Source of the DNA: Photobacterium swingsii | Lineage (GTDB): Bacteria; Pseudomonadota; Gammaproteobacteria; Enterobacterales; Vibrionaceae | DNA: 64,000 bases | Direction: 5' to 3' | Assembly: GCF_024346715.1 (NCBI RefSeq) | Contig: NZ_AP024852.1 | Coordinates: 2,480,001-2,544,000, forward strand | In this document: piece by piece, positions 27,350 to 36,349 of the stretch | How positions within the stretch are numbered: position 1 is the first letter of the stretch | Layout of the letters: each line of letters opens with the position of its first letter | The notes under the pieces: generated by a model | The model's database searches: none | Told to the model about the DNA's origin: nothing | What the model saw: the letters and a program-made list of their open reading frames with translations, nothing else | Made by a program: the position numbers and the translations under genes

Positions 27350-28035
27350 CCTTTTATCTCCCCTTTTTGATGCGGCACTTTATACAACTGCGGTTTTGTA
27401 CCGAGTTCTACTTTGTCGCGGTAGACAGTTTTTTGCGTGATTAATTTAGAAACATCACTTTGTGGATCGTTTAAGTCACCAAATGTCAGCGCCTTGGTAG
27501 GGCAAGACTCGACACAAGCGGGTTGTTTACCTTCGGCAAGATTAGTTTTACGACAAAAATCACACTTATCAGCTGATTTCGTCTCAGGGTTGAAGAATCG
27601 AACTTGATACGGACAAGCTGCAAGGCAATAACCACAACCTACACACTTAAACGCATCCACATCAACAATGCCTGTTTCTGGATCTTTAAACGCTGCACCT
27701 GTTGGACAAACATACACACAAGGTGCATTTTCACAGTGTTGGCATGAGACACGAGTAAAGGTGTAATCAATATTGGGGTACTCGCCCTGTGGTTCGCTTC
27801 GCACAATTTTCAAGCGCGTCACGCCTTCAGGCACTTTATTAACCTCACGACACGCTTCCGTACAGGCTGTACAACCTATACAAAGCGTCTCATCATGCAC
27901 CATACCATAGCGTTTATCACCATCTTCCATGGTTGCCGCGAGTGTTTTGCGACTGAGTACAGCTTGCCCTGCTACACCCGTCGTAAAGATGACAGCACCT
28001 GCACCAGCCAGGAAATTACGTCTTGTACACGTCAT
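27346..28035 (-). CDS. nrfC: 4Fe-4S electron carrier NrfC
   Basis: 229 residues with an N-terminal twin-arginine motif (CTRRNFLAGAG) and four ferredoxin-type cysteine clusters: CIGCTACTEAC, CQHCENAPCVYVCP, CVGCGYCLAACP and CDFC..CVESCP. It passes electrons from NrfD to the pentaheme NrfB on the periplasmic side. Nine bases after nrfB. Confidence 0.94.
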   Translation of the reverse strand: MTCTRRNFLAGAGAVIFTTGVAGQAVLSRKTLAATMEDGDKRYGMVHDETLCIGCTACTEACREVNKVPEGVTRLKIVRSEPQGEYPNIDYTFTRVSCQHCENAPCVYVCPTGAAFKDPETGIVDVDAFKCVGCGYCLAACPYQVRFFNPETKSADKCDFCRKTNLAEGKQPACVESCPTKALTFGDLNDPQSDVSKLITQKTVYRDKVELGTKPQLYKVPHQKGEIKG

Positions 28036-28044
28036 AGTATTCTC

Positions 28045-28659
28045 CTATTTGGTTGCTTTGGCTTTCGTTTGATCGGCATGACAGTCAACACACATCTTAA
28101 TCTTGGAAGATTGAGTGATGCCTTTCATTGGATCAATCGTTGGGTGGATGTTATGGCAAGACGCACAAGACAGATCGAGCGCATGTACATCATGCGTCCA
28201 ATTGGCTTCACGAAGATCGTCTGGCTCATGACAATTGGTACAGGTTTCATTTTGCTTTTTGATCCAGAGCGGATCTGCTGCAATTTTTTGTGTACCAGCG
28301 ACAGATTGAGATGGCGCGAATTTAGTAACTTGCGTTGCCCCATCACGGTGGTTTTCACCCACATTACTGTGACAGTCTACACAACCTACTTCACGACCTG
28401 TTTGCGCATGGATTGCATCGGCATGAGCACCAAGCAATGCATCTTTAGTGTCTTTATGACACTGCGTACAAGCGTAATCGCGATCCCTTATGAATGTTAC
28501 GACATGCTGTTTCGCGGAATCAGAAGCAAGATGAGGAACGTTAGCTGCTGTGGCATCTTGTTTTTCTGAGTCGGCGGCAACATTGAGGGAGAAGCCAGCA
28601 ATACCAATCACAACCAATAACGTTGTGAGTGTACTGACGGCCATTTTATAAATGCCCAT
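28045..28659 (-). CDS. nrfB: Pentaheme cytochrome c NrfB
   Basis: 204 residues with a signal sequence (LTTLLVVIGIAGFSLNVAA) and five CXXCH heme sites (CTQCH, CVDCH, CTNCH, CASCH, CVDCH). Electron donor to NrfA. First gene of the leftward nrf operon; its promoter region is shared with the divergent nrfA. Confidence 0.94.
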   Translation of the reverse strand: MGIYKMAVSTLTTLLVVIGIAGFSLNVAADSEKQDATAANVPHLASDSAKQHVVTFIRDRDYACTQCHKDTKDALLGAHADAIHAQTGREVGCVDCHSNVGENHRDGATQVTKFAPSQSVAGTQKIAADPLWIKKQNETCTNCHEPDDLREANWTHDVHALDLSCASCHNIHPTIDPMKGITQSSKIKMCVDCHADQTKAKATK

Positions 28660-28913
28660 TGTTCACCTTTTTTATTCCATTTTTGTTTGCTGCTTACAAA
28701 CAATCGGTGCTTACAGTTACTTATTATTAAATTGACTGATAAATACGATTAGATATGAATAAACGCACCCATCAAGATCCAATTGGAATCCATTCTCATT
28801 TACAACAAACATTAGCCACAACGCTTAACAGTGCCATTAAACTATATGACAAGAATTAAAAACTTGATCTCTCTTTTAAATAACCATTAAGTAGCATTGA
28901 AAATGAACTTTTA

Positions 28914-28927
28914 ATGATTGAGATCAA
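28914..28927. promoter_or_regulatory. Putative FNR site
   Basis: ATGAT-TGAG-ATCAA matches the FNR consensus TTGAT-N4-ATCAA at 9 of 10 conserved positions. It lies centrally between nrfB and nrfA. Confidence 0.7.
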
Positions 28928-29006
28928 ATCTAAAAATAGTCTAATTGCATGAATTAGAAAGGAATATCTAAAAAACCTAACACTTAAGTATCAGATAGCA
29001 TGTAAA

Positions 29007-29022
29007 TACCCCTTTGGGGTTA
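29007..29022. promoter_or_regulatory. Possible NarP/NarL 7-2-7 site
   Basis: TACCCCT-TT-GGGGTTA is an inverted heptamer pair close to the NarP pattern, with a mismatch in the second heptamer; another GTGGGTA heptamer-like word follows at about 29026. Suggestive only. Confidence 0.4.
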
Positions 29023-29211
29023 TAAGTGGGTATTTACTGGCAAACTCACAATGATGAAATAGCATTATTGATCCAAAACAAGTCGCCATTAACTTTTAAT
29101 AACAACCTTACATTTTTTGTTATTATTTATTTTGGAACTCCAACTTTATTTGCATATTAGCCGCATTCACAACGCTTGGCTCTTTTTACAATAAAATCTG
29201 GAGTAATAACC

Positions 29212-30642
29212 GTGAGTAAAAAATGGACGCTAAATAGTGCCGTTACGGCAGCCATATTGTCAGCGTTTTGCTTTACAGGGAGTGCGCTGGCTTCCACTGA
29301 AACCGAACAAAAACAACAAATAGAACCGCGAAATCAAGTTTTTGCAGACGCTCATGCTGATCAGTATAAAAGCTGGGAAGCAACAAAAAACAGTGAAGAA
29401 ATCACTGATGCCCTAAAAGAAGATCCTAATATGGTTGTTCTTTGGGCGGGCTATGGCTTTGCGAAAGACTACAACAAAGCACGTGGCCACTATTATGCTG
29501 TAACTGATGTTCGTGAAACCCTACGTACAGGCGGACCAAAAGACGAAAACTCAGGCCCTATGCCTATGGCGTGTTGGAGCTGTAAAAGCCCTGATGTGGC
29601 TCGTGTGATCGATGACCGTGGCGAAGATGGTTACTTTGCGGGTAAATGGGCTCGATTAGGCAGTGAAATCAACAATTCAATCGGTTGTTCTGATTGCCAT
29701 GACACTAACAGTGAAGACTTCGCACAAGGCAAACCTGCTCTTAAACTTTCTCGCCCTTATGCAGAACGTGCTATGGAAACCATCGGCATGAAGTTTGAAG
29801 ATCAATCTCGCTTTGATCAACAAGCCCAAACTTGTGGTCAGTGTCATGTAGAGTACTACTTCACAGGTCCTAACAAAAGTGTGAAATTCCCTTGGGACAA
29901 AGGCACCTCTGTTGATGAGATGGAAATCTACTACGACGAAATCGACTTCAAAGACTGGACGCATGGCGTTTCTAAAGCCCCAATGTTGAAAGCACAACAC
30001 CCAGGTTACGAGACATGGCGTGAAGGTATTCACGGCAAGAACAATGTCGCGTGTGTGGACTGTCATATGCCAAAAGTACAAAACGAAGATGGAAAAGTAT
30101 ATACCGATCATAAAATCGGCAACCCATTCGACCGCTTTGAAGACACTTGTGCACAATGTCATACTCAAACCAAGGAAGCACTACAAGGTATTGTCTCTAC
30201 ACGTAAAGCAAGTGTCCTTGAGCTAAAACTAACCGCTGAGAAACAAATTGTTGCGGCACACTTTGAAGCAAAAGCGGCATGGGATGCAGGTGCAACAGAG
30301 CAAGAAATGGCACCAATTCTTCGTGATATTCGCCATGCGCAATGGCGTTGGGATTACGCAATTGCTTCACACGGCGTACACATGCATGCTCCAGAAGTTG
30401 CCCTACGTATTCTAGGTACTGCAATTGATCGTGCGACCGATGCCCGTACTAAGGTTGTACGCTTACTGGCAACAAAAGGAATTACTGAAGAAATTCAAAT
30501 CCCTGATATCTCTACTAAAGAGAAAGCCCAGCAAGCACTTGGTATGGATATGGATGGTATGAATGCAGAAAAAGCGTCATTCTTAAAAACAGTTGTACCT
30601 GAATGGGACAAACAAGCAGAAGCACGCGAAGCTAAGTACTAA
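29212..30642 (+). CDS. nrfA: Cytochrome c552 ammonia-forming nitrite reductase NrfA
   Basis: The GTG at 29212 is preceded by CTGGAG at proper distance and is followed at once by a signal peptide, so it is preferred to the TTG at 29176. About 476 residues, as for E. coli NrfA. Catalytic heme motif is the lysine-ligated CWSCK, followed by four CXXCH motifs (CSDCH, CGQCH, CVDCH, CAQCH). Periplasmic six-electron reduction of nitrite to ammonium. Transcribed away from nrfBCDEF. Confidence 0.96.
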   Translation: MSKKWTLNSAVTAAILSAFCFTGSALASTETEQKQQIEPRNQVFADAHADQYKSWEATKNSEEITDALKEDPNMVVLWAGYGFAKDYNKARGHYYAVTDVRETLRTGGPKDENSGPMPMACWSCKSPDVARVIDDRGEDGYFAGKWARLGSEINNSIGCSDCHDTNSEDFAQGKPALKLSRPYAERAMETIGMKFEDQSRFDQQAQTCGQCHVEYYFTGPNKSVKFPWDKGTSVDEMEIYYDEIDFKDWTHGVSKAPMLKAQHPGYETWREGIHGKNNVACVDCHMPKVQNEDGKVYTDHKIGNPFDRFEDTCAQCHTQTKEALQGIVSTRKASVLELKLTAEKQIVAAHFEAKAAWDAGATEQEMAPILRDIRHAQWRWDYAIASHGVHMHAPEVALRILGTAIDRATDARTKVVRLLATKGITEEIQIPDISTKEKAQQALGMDMDGMNAEKASFLKTVVPEWDKQAEAREAKY

Positions 30643-30672
30643 TTTAGTAACGCTAGACCAACTGCAATTATT

Positions 30673-30702
30673 AAAAATCGGCACTTTAGCGTGCCGATTT
30701 TT
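30673..30702 (+). terminator. Terminator after nrfA
   Basis: AAAAATCGGCAC / GTGCCGATTTTT, perfect 12-bp stem with 6-base loop and T-run. Confidence 0.88.
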
Positions 30703-30824
30703 TATATCTCTCGCTTATTAGCAATAACTTGTACTTTTCCACTCTCTATACAACAATTAAACAAATTGCACAGCAACCACTCGCTGTAAACTTGGTTGTT
30801 TTCTTATTTCAGGGAGAGAACACT

Positions 30825-31466
30825 ATGGCGCTATTCAGATTACTTCGTATTAGCCTTTCTTTTTTCATCATTACCTTTGCATTAACCAGTCATGCCAACC
30901 TTATTACGAATGGTGGCTTTGAAGACATAGATGTACCAAATAATAGCTGGCGCTTTTTTACTCAAGGTACACCGAACCTTGCATGGCAAGGATCTAACGT
31001 AGAGATATGGGATTCCTTATTTGGTTTTGAAGCGTCAGAAGGTGAGCAATACGCAGAGCTGAATGCCCATCCAAACCAAGGCCAGTTTTCCATTTACCAA
31101 ACCTTCGATACTGTCACTGGTGGTATCTACAATTTATCGTTCGATTACTCAGCACGACGCAATAATCGCAATGAACAATTTGAAGTCAGCGCAGGGGATT
31201 TTTCGCAGGTTTTGTCTAATAACATTCGGTTTAACTGGAATGATTTTGCAACAGAGTTCACCGCATTAGACACCTCGACCACCCTAACGTTTACTGCCCT
31301 AAATAGCGGGACATTAGGCAACTTACTCGATAATGTGGTTGTCACCACGGCCCGACTACCCATACCAGAGCCTGAGTTAATCTTTCCGCTTCTCTTACTT
31401 ATCGTCTTTGCTACTTTGCGCTTTCAGTATCATAGAGTTCGTAAGTCACACCGTTTAAATCAGTAA
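30825..31466 (+). CDS. PEP-CTERM-like exported surface protein
   Basis: The ATG at 30825 has AGGGAGAG upstream and starts a signal peptide (LLRISLSFFIITFALTSHA). The mature protein opens with NLITNGGFED and has a DUF642 or carbohydrate-binding-like beta pattern (QYAELNAHPNQG, YQTFDTVTGGIYNLSFDYSAR). The C-terminus is PEPE, then a hydrophobic helix (LIFPLLLLIVFATL) and a basic tail (HRVRKSHR), matching the tripartite PEP-CTERM exosortase sorting signal. No exosortase gene is in the window. Located between nrfA and nrfG but with its own terminator. Sorting call inferred from layout. Confidence 0.7.
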   Translation: MALFRLLRISLSFFIITFALTSHANLITNGGFEDIDVPNNSWRFFTQGTPNLAWQGSNVEIWDSLFGFEASEGEQYAELNAHPNQGQFSIYQTFDTVTGGIYNLSFDYSARRNNRNEQFEVSAGDFSQVLSNNIRFNWNDFATEFTALDTSTTLTFTALNSGTLGNLLDNVVVTTARLPIPEPELIFPLLLLIVFATLRFQYHRVRKSHRLNQ

Positions 31467-31486
31467 AAGTCATCACGCTTCATACA

Positions 31487-31513
31487 AAAACGCCTGTTAT
31501 TAACAGGCGTTTT
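31487..31513. terminator. Bidirectional terminator
   Basis: AAAACGCCTGTT pairs with AACAGGCGTTTT with a short loop; A-run before and T-run after. Separates the PEP-CTERM-like gene and the convergent nrfG. Confidence 0.82.
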
Positions 31514-31556
31514 GGTTGAAGTACAATTCTAAAGTTAGATAAATAACTAAATAACC

Positions 31557-32240
31557 TTACATCATTTTCTTCGCTCGATTGATCGCGGTAATTAATGCGA
31601 CTCGGTCTGCATCAGGGTGTTCGCTATCAAGAATTTGTACCCAAGTATCTATCGCTTTCTGATAACGAGCAGACATAAAATACTCCGAGCCTAATAGGGT
31701 CAGCGCGGGAAAGTTATCAGTATCTAGTATCAGAGCACGATCTAATAAGTTTTGGATTTCGGGTGTTAAGCGCTGCCCATTTTTATAATATAGCGCCGTT
31801 GCCAAAGCCGAGTAAATATTCGCTTGAGGATCAACACTCAATCGCCTTGCATAATCAAAAGCGATGGTCGCTTCTTCGAACGCATTAACATACATATACG
31901 CATTGCCTAATGCGTACCATAACTCACCATCTTGTTTATCTTCTATAATTTTGGCTTGTATAGCTTCAATGCGCTGTTGATTCACCTCATCAGCAGATAA
32001 ACCCGCAAATTCATTGGCTGGCTGCTCAAGGCTATTCGCTTTATCATTAAAACTAGGCGCACCTAAAAAGGCATAAGCTCCCATAGAGATAACAGCGAGG
32101 GATAAACTCAAAAGTATTGGCACAGTACGCGAACCCGATGGCTGAGTACGGGTATGCCACCAAACTAGCGTACTTACAACGATCATCATGACGATACAAA
32201 TCGTTCCCCAAACCTCGACGCCACTTCCTTGTCCCAACAT
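31557..32240 (-). CDS. nrfG: NrfG-like TPR heme-lyase subunit
   Basis: 227 residues. Two N-terminal membrane helices flank a short cytoplasmic part (WGTICIVMMIVVSTLVWW; VPILLSLSLAVISMGAYAF), followed by periplasmic TPR repeats (ELWYALGNAYMYVNAFEEA, SALATALYYKNG, ALTLLGSEYFMSARYQKA). This is the CcmI/NrfG arrangement; the TPR part binds the NrfA C-terminus during heme loading. It is on the minus strand but cut off from nrfEF by nrfA and the PEP-CTERM-like gene. Confidence 0.83.
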   Translation of the reverse strand: MLGQGSGVEVWGTICIVMMIVVSTLVWWHTRTQPSGSRTVPILLSLSLAVISMGAYAFLGAPSFNDKANSLEQPANEFAGLSADEVNQQRIEAIQAKIIEDKQDGELWYALGNAYMYVNAFEEATIAFDYARRLSVDPQANIYSALATALYYKNGQRLTPEIQNLLDRALILDTDNFPALTLLGSEYFMSARYQKAIDTWVQILDSEHPDADRVALITAINRAKKMM

Positions 32241-32436
32241 GTATCACCTACTTTCAATATTATAAATAAGATATATCACAGGCACATTAGAGCTATGCGA
32301 ATGTGGATCAATTGATAAAAATAAAGGCAGCACTGAAGGCTACCTTTGTGATATTGATCATCTACTGCTGAACTTGAGAATTGACATCGTCATTCGGCAT
32401 GGCTATGTCTACGCTGGAATTACTACGCCAATTTAA

Positions 32437-33138
32437 TTACCCACGTAATTTACCCAATAAGCGATAATCCCACACCTCGACCTCACCCGTCGCAAGACGT
32501 TTCTCTGCGGTATCACGCCATTTTTGCGTCAGTTTTTCACTGGCGATAATTTTCGCTAAACCATCACGGTTCAAAGGATCATTGAAAAAGTAATCGGCAA
32601 CTTGCTTTACAGTTAATGCTGTATCATCACGCGCTAGCAGTACCAAATTATCCTCGACACTAACGTGACCCGTTTTTATCACACGATACAACCAACCACA
32701 GTAACTGAGCTGCTGCATTTGATCAGACATACCCTCTGCATTCCAACGGATATTGAGCTTATAGCATGGTGACCGTGGCTGACTCACTTCAATAATCGCC
32801 TCGCCCCACTGGTAACGATCACCAATATGAACGTTATCTTCCATCATGCCTAAAGTACTGATGTTCTCCCCCATACCCGGCGCTTGCCAATCACGTTCAG
32901 GGTATTGTGTCTGCCAGTATGCATAATGCTCCGCTGGATATTGGTGAAGCGCACGTTCAGTACCGCCATGATGCTTAGGATCACCACATTCATCCCCCTG
33001 CAAACCTGTTTCAGACAGAAATAGGCGCTCTATCGCTTGCTGTTTATCCAACGCAGACTCGAAACCAAAGGTGGTATTTATTTTACCTACCGACACCTGC
33101 TGTACTTTAACCGACTGATCCTGCGTATTAGCTGCCAT
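32437..33138 (-). CDS. MOSC domain protein (YiiM-like)
   Basis: 233 residues. MOSC core with GLQGDECGDPKHHGGTERAL and the conserved Cys in SQPRSPCYKLNIRW, which is the proposed molybdenum-cofactor ligand. YiiM of E. coli detoxifies N-hydroxylated bases and similar N-hydroxy compounds. C-terminal 3-alpha region also present. Monocistronic in appearance. Confidence 0.87.
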   Translation of the reverse strand: MAANTQDQSVKVQQVSVGKINTTFGFESALDKQQAIERLFLSETGLQGDECGDPKHHGGTERALHQYPAEHYAYWQTQYPERDWQAPGMGENISTLGMMEDNVHIGDRYQWGEAIIEVSQPRSPCYKLNIRWNAEGMSDQMQQLSYCGWLYRVIKTGHVSVEDNLVLLARDDTALTVKQVADYFFNDPLNRDGLAKIIASEKLTQKWRDTAEKRLATGEVEVWDYRLLGKLRG

Positions 33139-33202
33139 GTGTTTTTCCTTTGTCTTCGATGCTTATGTGCTTTTTGAATCTATATATTTCTACCAATACA
33201 AA

Positions 33203-33225
33203 AAAGGCCCCGATAAGGAGCCTTT
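33203..33225 (-). terminator. Terminator after the glutaredoxin gene
   Basis: AAAGGC..CC stem with GG..GCCTTT (one mismatch) and TTTTTGTATTGG on the minus strand after it. Confidence 0.6.
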
Positions 33226-33238
33226 CGCTGACTAAGCC

Positions 33239-33700
33239 TTACAGCTCAAAGTCACTCATATCAGCTTCTGCTGCATCATCTTGGCGTGCCAAGAAAGCAA
33301 CAAGGTCATCATGACCACCAATATATTTACCATCTAGGATAATTTGAGGCACAGTACGAACCGTTGTATTTGCTACTTGCTCGATAAACGCGATCATTTC
33401 AGGCTTCTCAAGATCCTGACCAAGTACCAATGTTGTGTACTCGGTACCACGATCATCAAGAAGGTCCTTTGCTTTTACACAAAACGGGCAGCGTGGTTGA
33501 GTAATTACAAGATTGGTAAAACCAGATAGTTGTTCAATAGTCATTGATGGTGTTGATTCTGACATAGTATTACGCTCTGCTGTGGTAACAGTCTTCTGTT
33601 GAGGCTGACTTACATATTGATAAGCTACGTAAGATAAAGCAAAGCACAAGATGAGTAAAACATTACGCACTGAAAATAAACGTGACGTTAAGGCTGACAT
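33239..33700 (-). CDS. Membrane-anchored glutaredoxin
   Basis: 153 residues. N-terminal membrane helix (VLLILCFALSYVAYQYV) then a glutaredoxin domain with CPFC active site, cis-Pro in TVRTVPQI and GSH-binding IGGHDDL. GGAGAC precedes the ATG. It begins 23 bases after the stop of the radical SAM gene on the same strand, so it is probably cotranscribed with it. Membrane orientation suggests the domain could sit on either face; not decided by sequence. Confidence 0.85.
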   Translation of the reverse strand: MSALTSRLFSVRNVLLILCFALSYVAYQYVSQPQQKTVTTAERNTMSESTPSMTIEQLSGFTNLVITQPRCPFCVKAKDLLDDRGTEYTTLVLGQDLEKPEMIAFIEQVANTTVRTVPQIILDGKYIGGHDDLVAFLARQDDAAEADMSDFEL

Positions 33701-33723
33701 GTATGTCTCCGACTAGAACAAGA

Positions 33724-34821
33724 TTATTCGCCAATTCTAATCGGTATTCTCTGACGACCAAAGCGCTTTTTGCTCGACGTAAAACGTCCATCAATATCAC
33801 CACCACAATGTAAGCACTTTCCGTCCGCTGAAAGCTGATAATCACCTAACTGATACCAATCTCTTTCAATCACCCGCTGGTGACAATGAGGGCAATAGGT
33901 ACTGGCACCTTTTACATCATGCACGTTACCGACATAAACATAATGCAACCCCTGTTTTATTGCTATTTCTCTGGCTCTTAATAAGGTTTCAGGTGGTGTG
34001 CGTGGCTTGTCAGTCATTTTAAAGTCAGGATGAAAAGCGCTGAAGTGAATAGGTATATTTGCCCCTAAATTATCGTAAACCCATCGCGACATCGCTTCTA
34101 TTTCCGCTACGCTGTCATTTTCATTGGGTATCAACAAGGTGGTAATTTCAAACCAAACCTTAGTCTCATTCTTAAGGTATAATAATGTATCGAGTACAGG
34201 CGCTAACTGCCCTAAACATACCTTGCGATAAAAACGTTCAGTAAAGGCTTTTAAGTCAATATTCGCTGCATCCATGTACTCAAAGAAAGCTTTACGCGGC
34301 AAAGGATTAACATAACCAGCGCTCACAGCCACGCTATTAATCCCCAGCTCACGACAAGCCATCGCAGTATCACGGGCATATTCAAGAAATATCACAGGGT
34401 CGTTGTACGTAAAGGCGATACTCTCGCATTGATGTTGCTTTGCAGCCTGCGCTATCTGCTCAGGCATGGCTTGCGAACCTAATGTATCGACTTGACGAGA
34501 TTTACTGATACTCCAGTTTTGACAGAACTTACACCCCAAGTTGCAGCCTGCGGTGCCAAATGACAGCACCGAACTACCAGGATGGAAATGATTTAGCGGC
34601 TTCTTTTCAATCGGATCAATACAGAACCCACTCGAACGCCCATAGCTGGTTAGTACAATTTGGCCGTGATAGGCAGCACGCACAAAACAAGCGCCGCGCT
34701 TACCTTCACGTAGCTGACAAAACCGCGGACACAAATCACATTGAACACGGCCATCATTCAATTGATGCCAATATTGGGTGCGAACAAACTGAGGAGGCGT
34801 AGGTATAGTAGGATTACTCAT
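33724..34821 (-). CDS. amrS: AmmeMemoRadiSam system radical SAM enzyme
   Basis: About 365 residues. N-terminal cysteine motif CDLCPRFCQL, radical SAM CX3CX2C in GCNLGCKFCQNW, and a C-terminal pair of CXXC motifs (CPHC and CLHC) that resemble a zinc ribbon or rubredoxin knuckle. Related to pyruvate formate-lyase activating enzymes. ATG at 34821 or GTG at 34833 may start it; neither has a strong Shine-Dalgarno. Divergent from the Memo and AMMECR1 genes, completing the three-gene system, whose biochemical role I do not know to be settled. Confidence 0.92.
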   Translation of the reverse strand: MSNPTIPTPPQFVRTQYWHQLNDGRVQCDLCPRFCQLREGKRGACFVRAAYHGQIVLTSYGRSSGFCIDPIEKKPLNHFHPGSSVLSFGTAGCNLGCKFCQNWSISKSRQVDTLGSQAMPEQIAQAAKQHQCESIAFTYNDPVIFLEYARDTAMACRELGINSVAVSAGYVNPLPRKAFFEYMDAANIDLKAFTERFYRKVCLGQLAPVLDTLLYLKNETKVWFEITTLLIPNENDSVAEIEAMSRWVYDNLGANIPIHFSAFHPDFKMTDKPRTPPETLLRAREIAIKQGLHYVYVGNVHDVKGASTYCPHCHQRVIERDWYQLGDYQLSADGKCLHCGGDIDGRFTSSKKRFGRQRIPIRIGE

Positions 34822-34893
34822 CACAATAAACACATCTTGTTGGCTTATAAGGAGTTTTTGTACCTATACTTACTATAGCTCTTTGAAGGAAAC

Positions 34894-35748
34894 ATGCTTA
34901 TGAATATTCGCCACCCCGCTGTTGCAGGGCGGTTTTATCAGAAATCTCCTGCCCAGCTAAAAACGCAGCTGGAAGCTTGGTTATCGCCAGTACAACCCAT
35001 AGAAACAACACCTTTAGCCGCTATACCGTCAGATCACGCCGTTGATCCTCACTTACCAACGGCAAATGCAATACGTGCACTGATTGTTCCTCATGCGGGT
35101 TATATTTTTTCTGGGCGTGTGGCGGCAAAAGCCTATCAAGCATTGCTTGATGTTGCAGATACCATTAAGCATGTCATTTTGATTGGGCCAAGCCACAGGT
35201 ATTTTTTCCAAGGCTGTGCTTTACCGACAGCAGAGCAGTTTTCTACCCCACTTGGCAATGTCACATTAAATACACAAACAATTGCTACCCTAAGTGAGAT
35301 AGAAGATTTTGAACTCTCAGAGCAAGCCCATGCGTTAGAGCATAGCCTAGAAGTACAACTACCCTTTCTTCAAACAGTACTGAGTAATTTCAGCCTATTA
35401 CCTATATTAACGAGTAATGTATCACCTGCTAAATTAGCCAAATTAATTGATCCCTTATGGCAATCCAATGACACCTTATTAGTTGTCAGCAGTGATTTAA
35501 GCCACTTTCACCCGTACCACAAAGCGCAGCGTATAGATCGTAATACTTGCCATCTTATCGAGCACTTTGAGCCGACATTGACACCCGAGCAAGCGTGCGG
35601 TTCAACAGGGATTAACACATTATTATTATTGGCTAAACAGCGAGGATACCAGCTCACACGATTAGCATTAAACAACTCTGGCGATACTGCTGGAGATAAG
35701 GAGAAAGTCGTTGGATATGTCAGCTACCTCATATCAAACACTGAATAA
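34894..35748 (+). CDS. amrB: AmmeMemoRadiSam system protein B (Memo family)
   Basis: 284 residues with the Memo signature: HPAVAGRFY at the start, VPHAGYIFSG, GPSHR, the His in HALEHSLEVQLPFLQ and SSDLSHFHPY. These are the residues of the metal-site-like pocket of the Memo/LigB fold. GAAGGAAAC precedes the ATG. It overlaps amrA. Confidence 0.93.
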   Translation: MLMNIRHPAVAGRFYQKSPAQLKTQLEAWLSPVQPIETTPLAAIPSDHAVDPHLPTANAIRALIVPHAGYIFSGRVAAKAYQALLDVADTIKHVILIGPSHRYFFQGCALPTAEQFSTPLGNVTLNTQTIATLSEIEDFELSEQAHALEHSLEVQLPFLQTVLSNFSLLPILTSNVSPAKLAKLIDPLWQSNDTLLVVSSDLSHFHPYHKAQRIDRNTCHLIEHFEPTLTPEQACGSTGINTLLLLAKQRGYQLTRLALNNSGDTAGDKEKVVGYVSYLISNTE

Positions 35749-36304
35749 AGGGGAATTAACCCAACTGTTAGACATTGCTCGCGAAGCGATTCGTGGTCAC
35801 TTTTCATCAGGGTTACCTAAATCACCCGAATACAGTTTATACGGACGAAAATTACTCGCACCAGCGGCGTGTTTTGTCACACTTGAAGTCAATGGTCAAT
35901 TACAAGGCTGTTTAGGCTCAACTGCCGCGCATTCGCCTTTAGTACTAGAAGTGCATAACAAAGCACGAGCAAGTGCGTACCAAGATCGTCGCTTCATGCC
36001 TCTAACTGAAGAGCAACTTAGTCAATTAACCATCGAAATTTCTGTGCTTTCAACGCCTGAAATTATCGACATTGACTCAGAACAAGCACTCGTCGATTTC
36101 TTAGCACAAAATAAACTCGGCCTTATTTTAGCGGATAACCACCAGCAAGCCCTTTTCCTACCGCAAGTGTGGAAAAAACTAAAATCACCGACCAATTTTA
36201 TTAAGCAATTAAAACTGAAAGCGGGCTGGAGTGCTGATTACTGGTCAAAAACTATGACTGTCAAAACCTTTGATGTCACCAGTATTAAAGGAAAGTATTA
36301 CTGA
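35711..36304 (+). CDS. amrA: AmmeMemoRadiSam system protein A (AMMECR1 family)
   Basis: 197 residues. AMMECR1 domain: CFVTLEVNGQLQGCLGS, ARASAYQDRRFMPL, IEISVLS and LPQVWKKL. AAGGAG at 35698 is 7 bases from the TTG at 35711 and 13 from the ATG at 35717, so the TTG may be used. Overlaps the end of amrB by about 38 bases, indicating coupling. Confidence 0.92.
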   Translation: MDMSATSYQTLNKGELTQLLDIAREAIRGHFSSGLPKSPEYSLYGRKLLAPAACFVTLEVNGQLQGCLGSTAAHSPLVLEVHNKARASAYQDRRFMPLTEEQLSQLTIEISVLSTPEIIDIDSEQALVDFLAQNKLGLILADNHQQALFLPQVWKKLKSPTNFIKQLKLKAGWSADYWSKTMTVKTFDVTSIKGKYY

Positions 36305-36325
36305 GTAGAGCACCGAATATATATT

Positions 36326-36349
36326 AAAGGGAATCTACGTATTCCCTTT
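36326..36349 (+). terminator. Terminator after amrA
   Basis: AAAGGGAAT / ATTCCCTTT, 9-bp stem with 6-base loop and TTTATTT tail. Confidence 0.8.

Larger units (their letters stand above)
28660..29211. promoter_or_regulatory. Divergent nrfB-nrfA control region
   Basis: About 550 bases without a gene. It holds a near-perfect FNR site and candidate NarP/NarL heptamers (listed separately), as expected for anaerobic and nitrite/nitrate control of ammonifying nitrite reduction in both directions. Confidence 0.7.

Noticed and set aside
27895..28569. 224-residue open frame on plus opposite nrfC and nrfB
   Set aside because: It lies antisense to two convincing cytochrome and ferredoxin genes, is rich in Cys/His from their heme codons, and has no motif or ribosome site; a shadow frame.
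29677..30168. 163-residue minus-strand frame inside nrfA
   Set aside because: Antisense shadow of nrfA with unnatural composition and no start signal.
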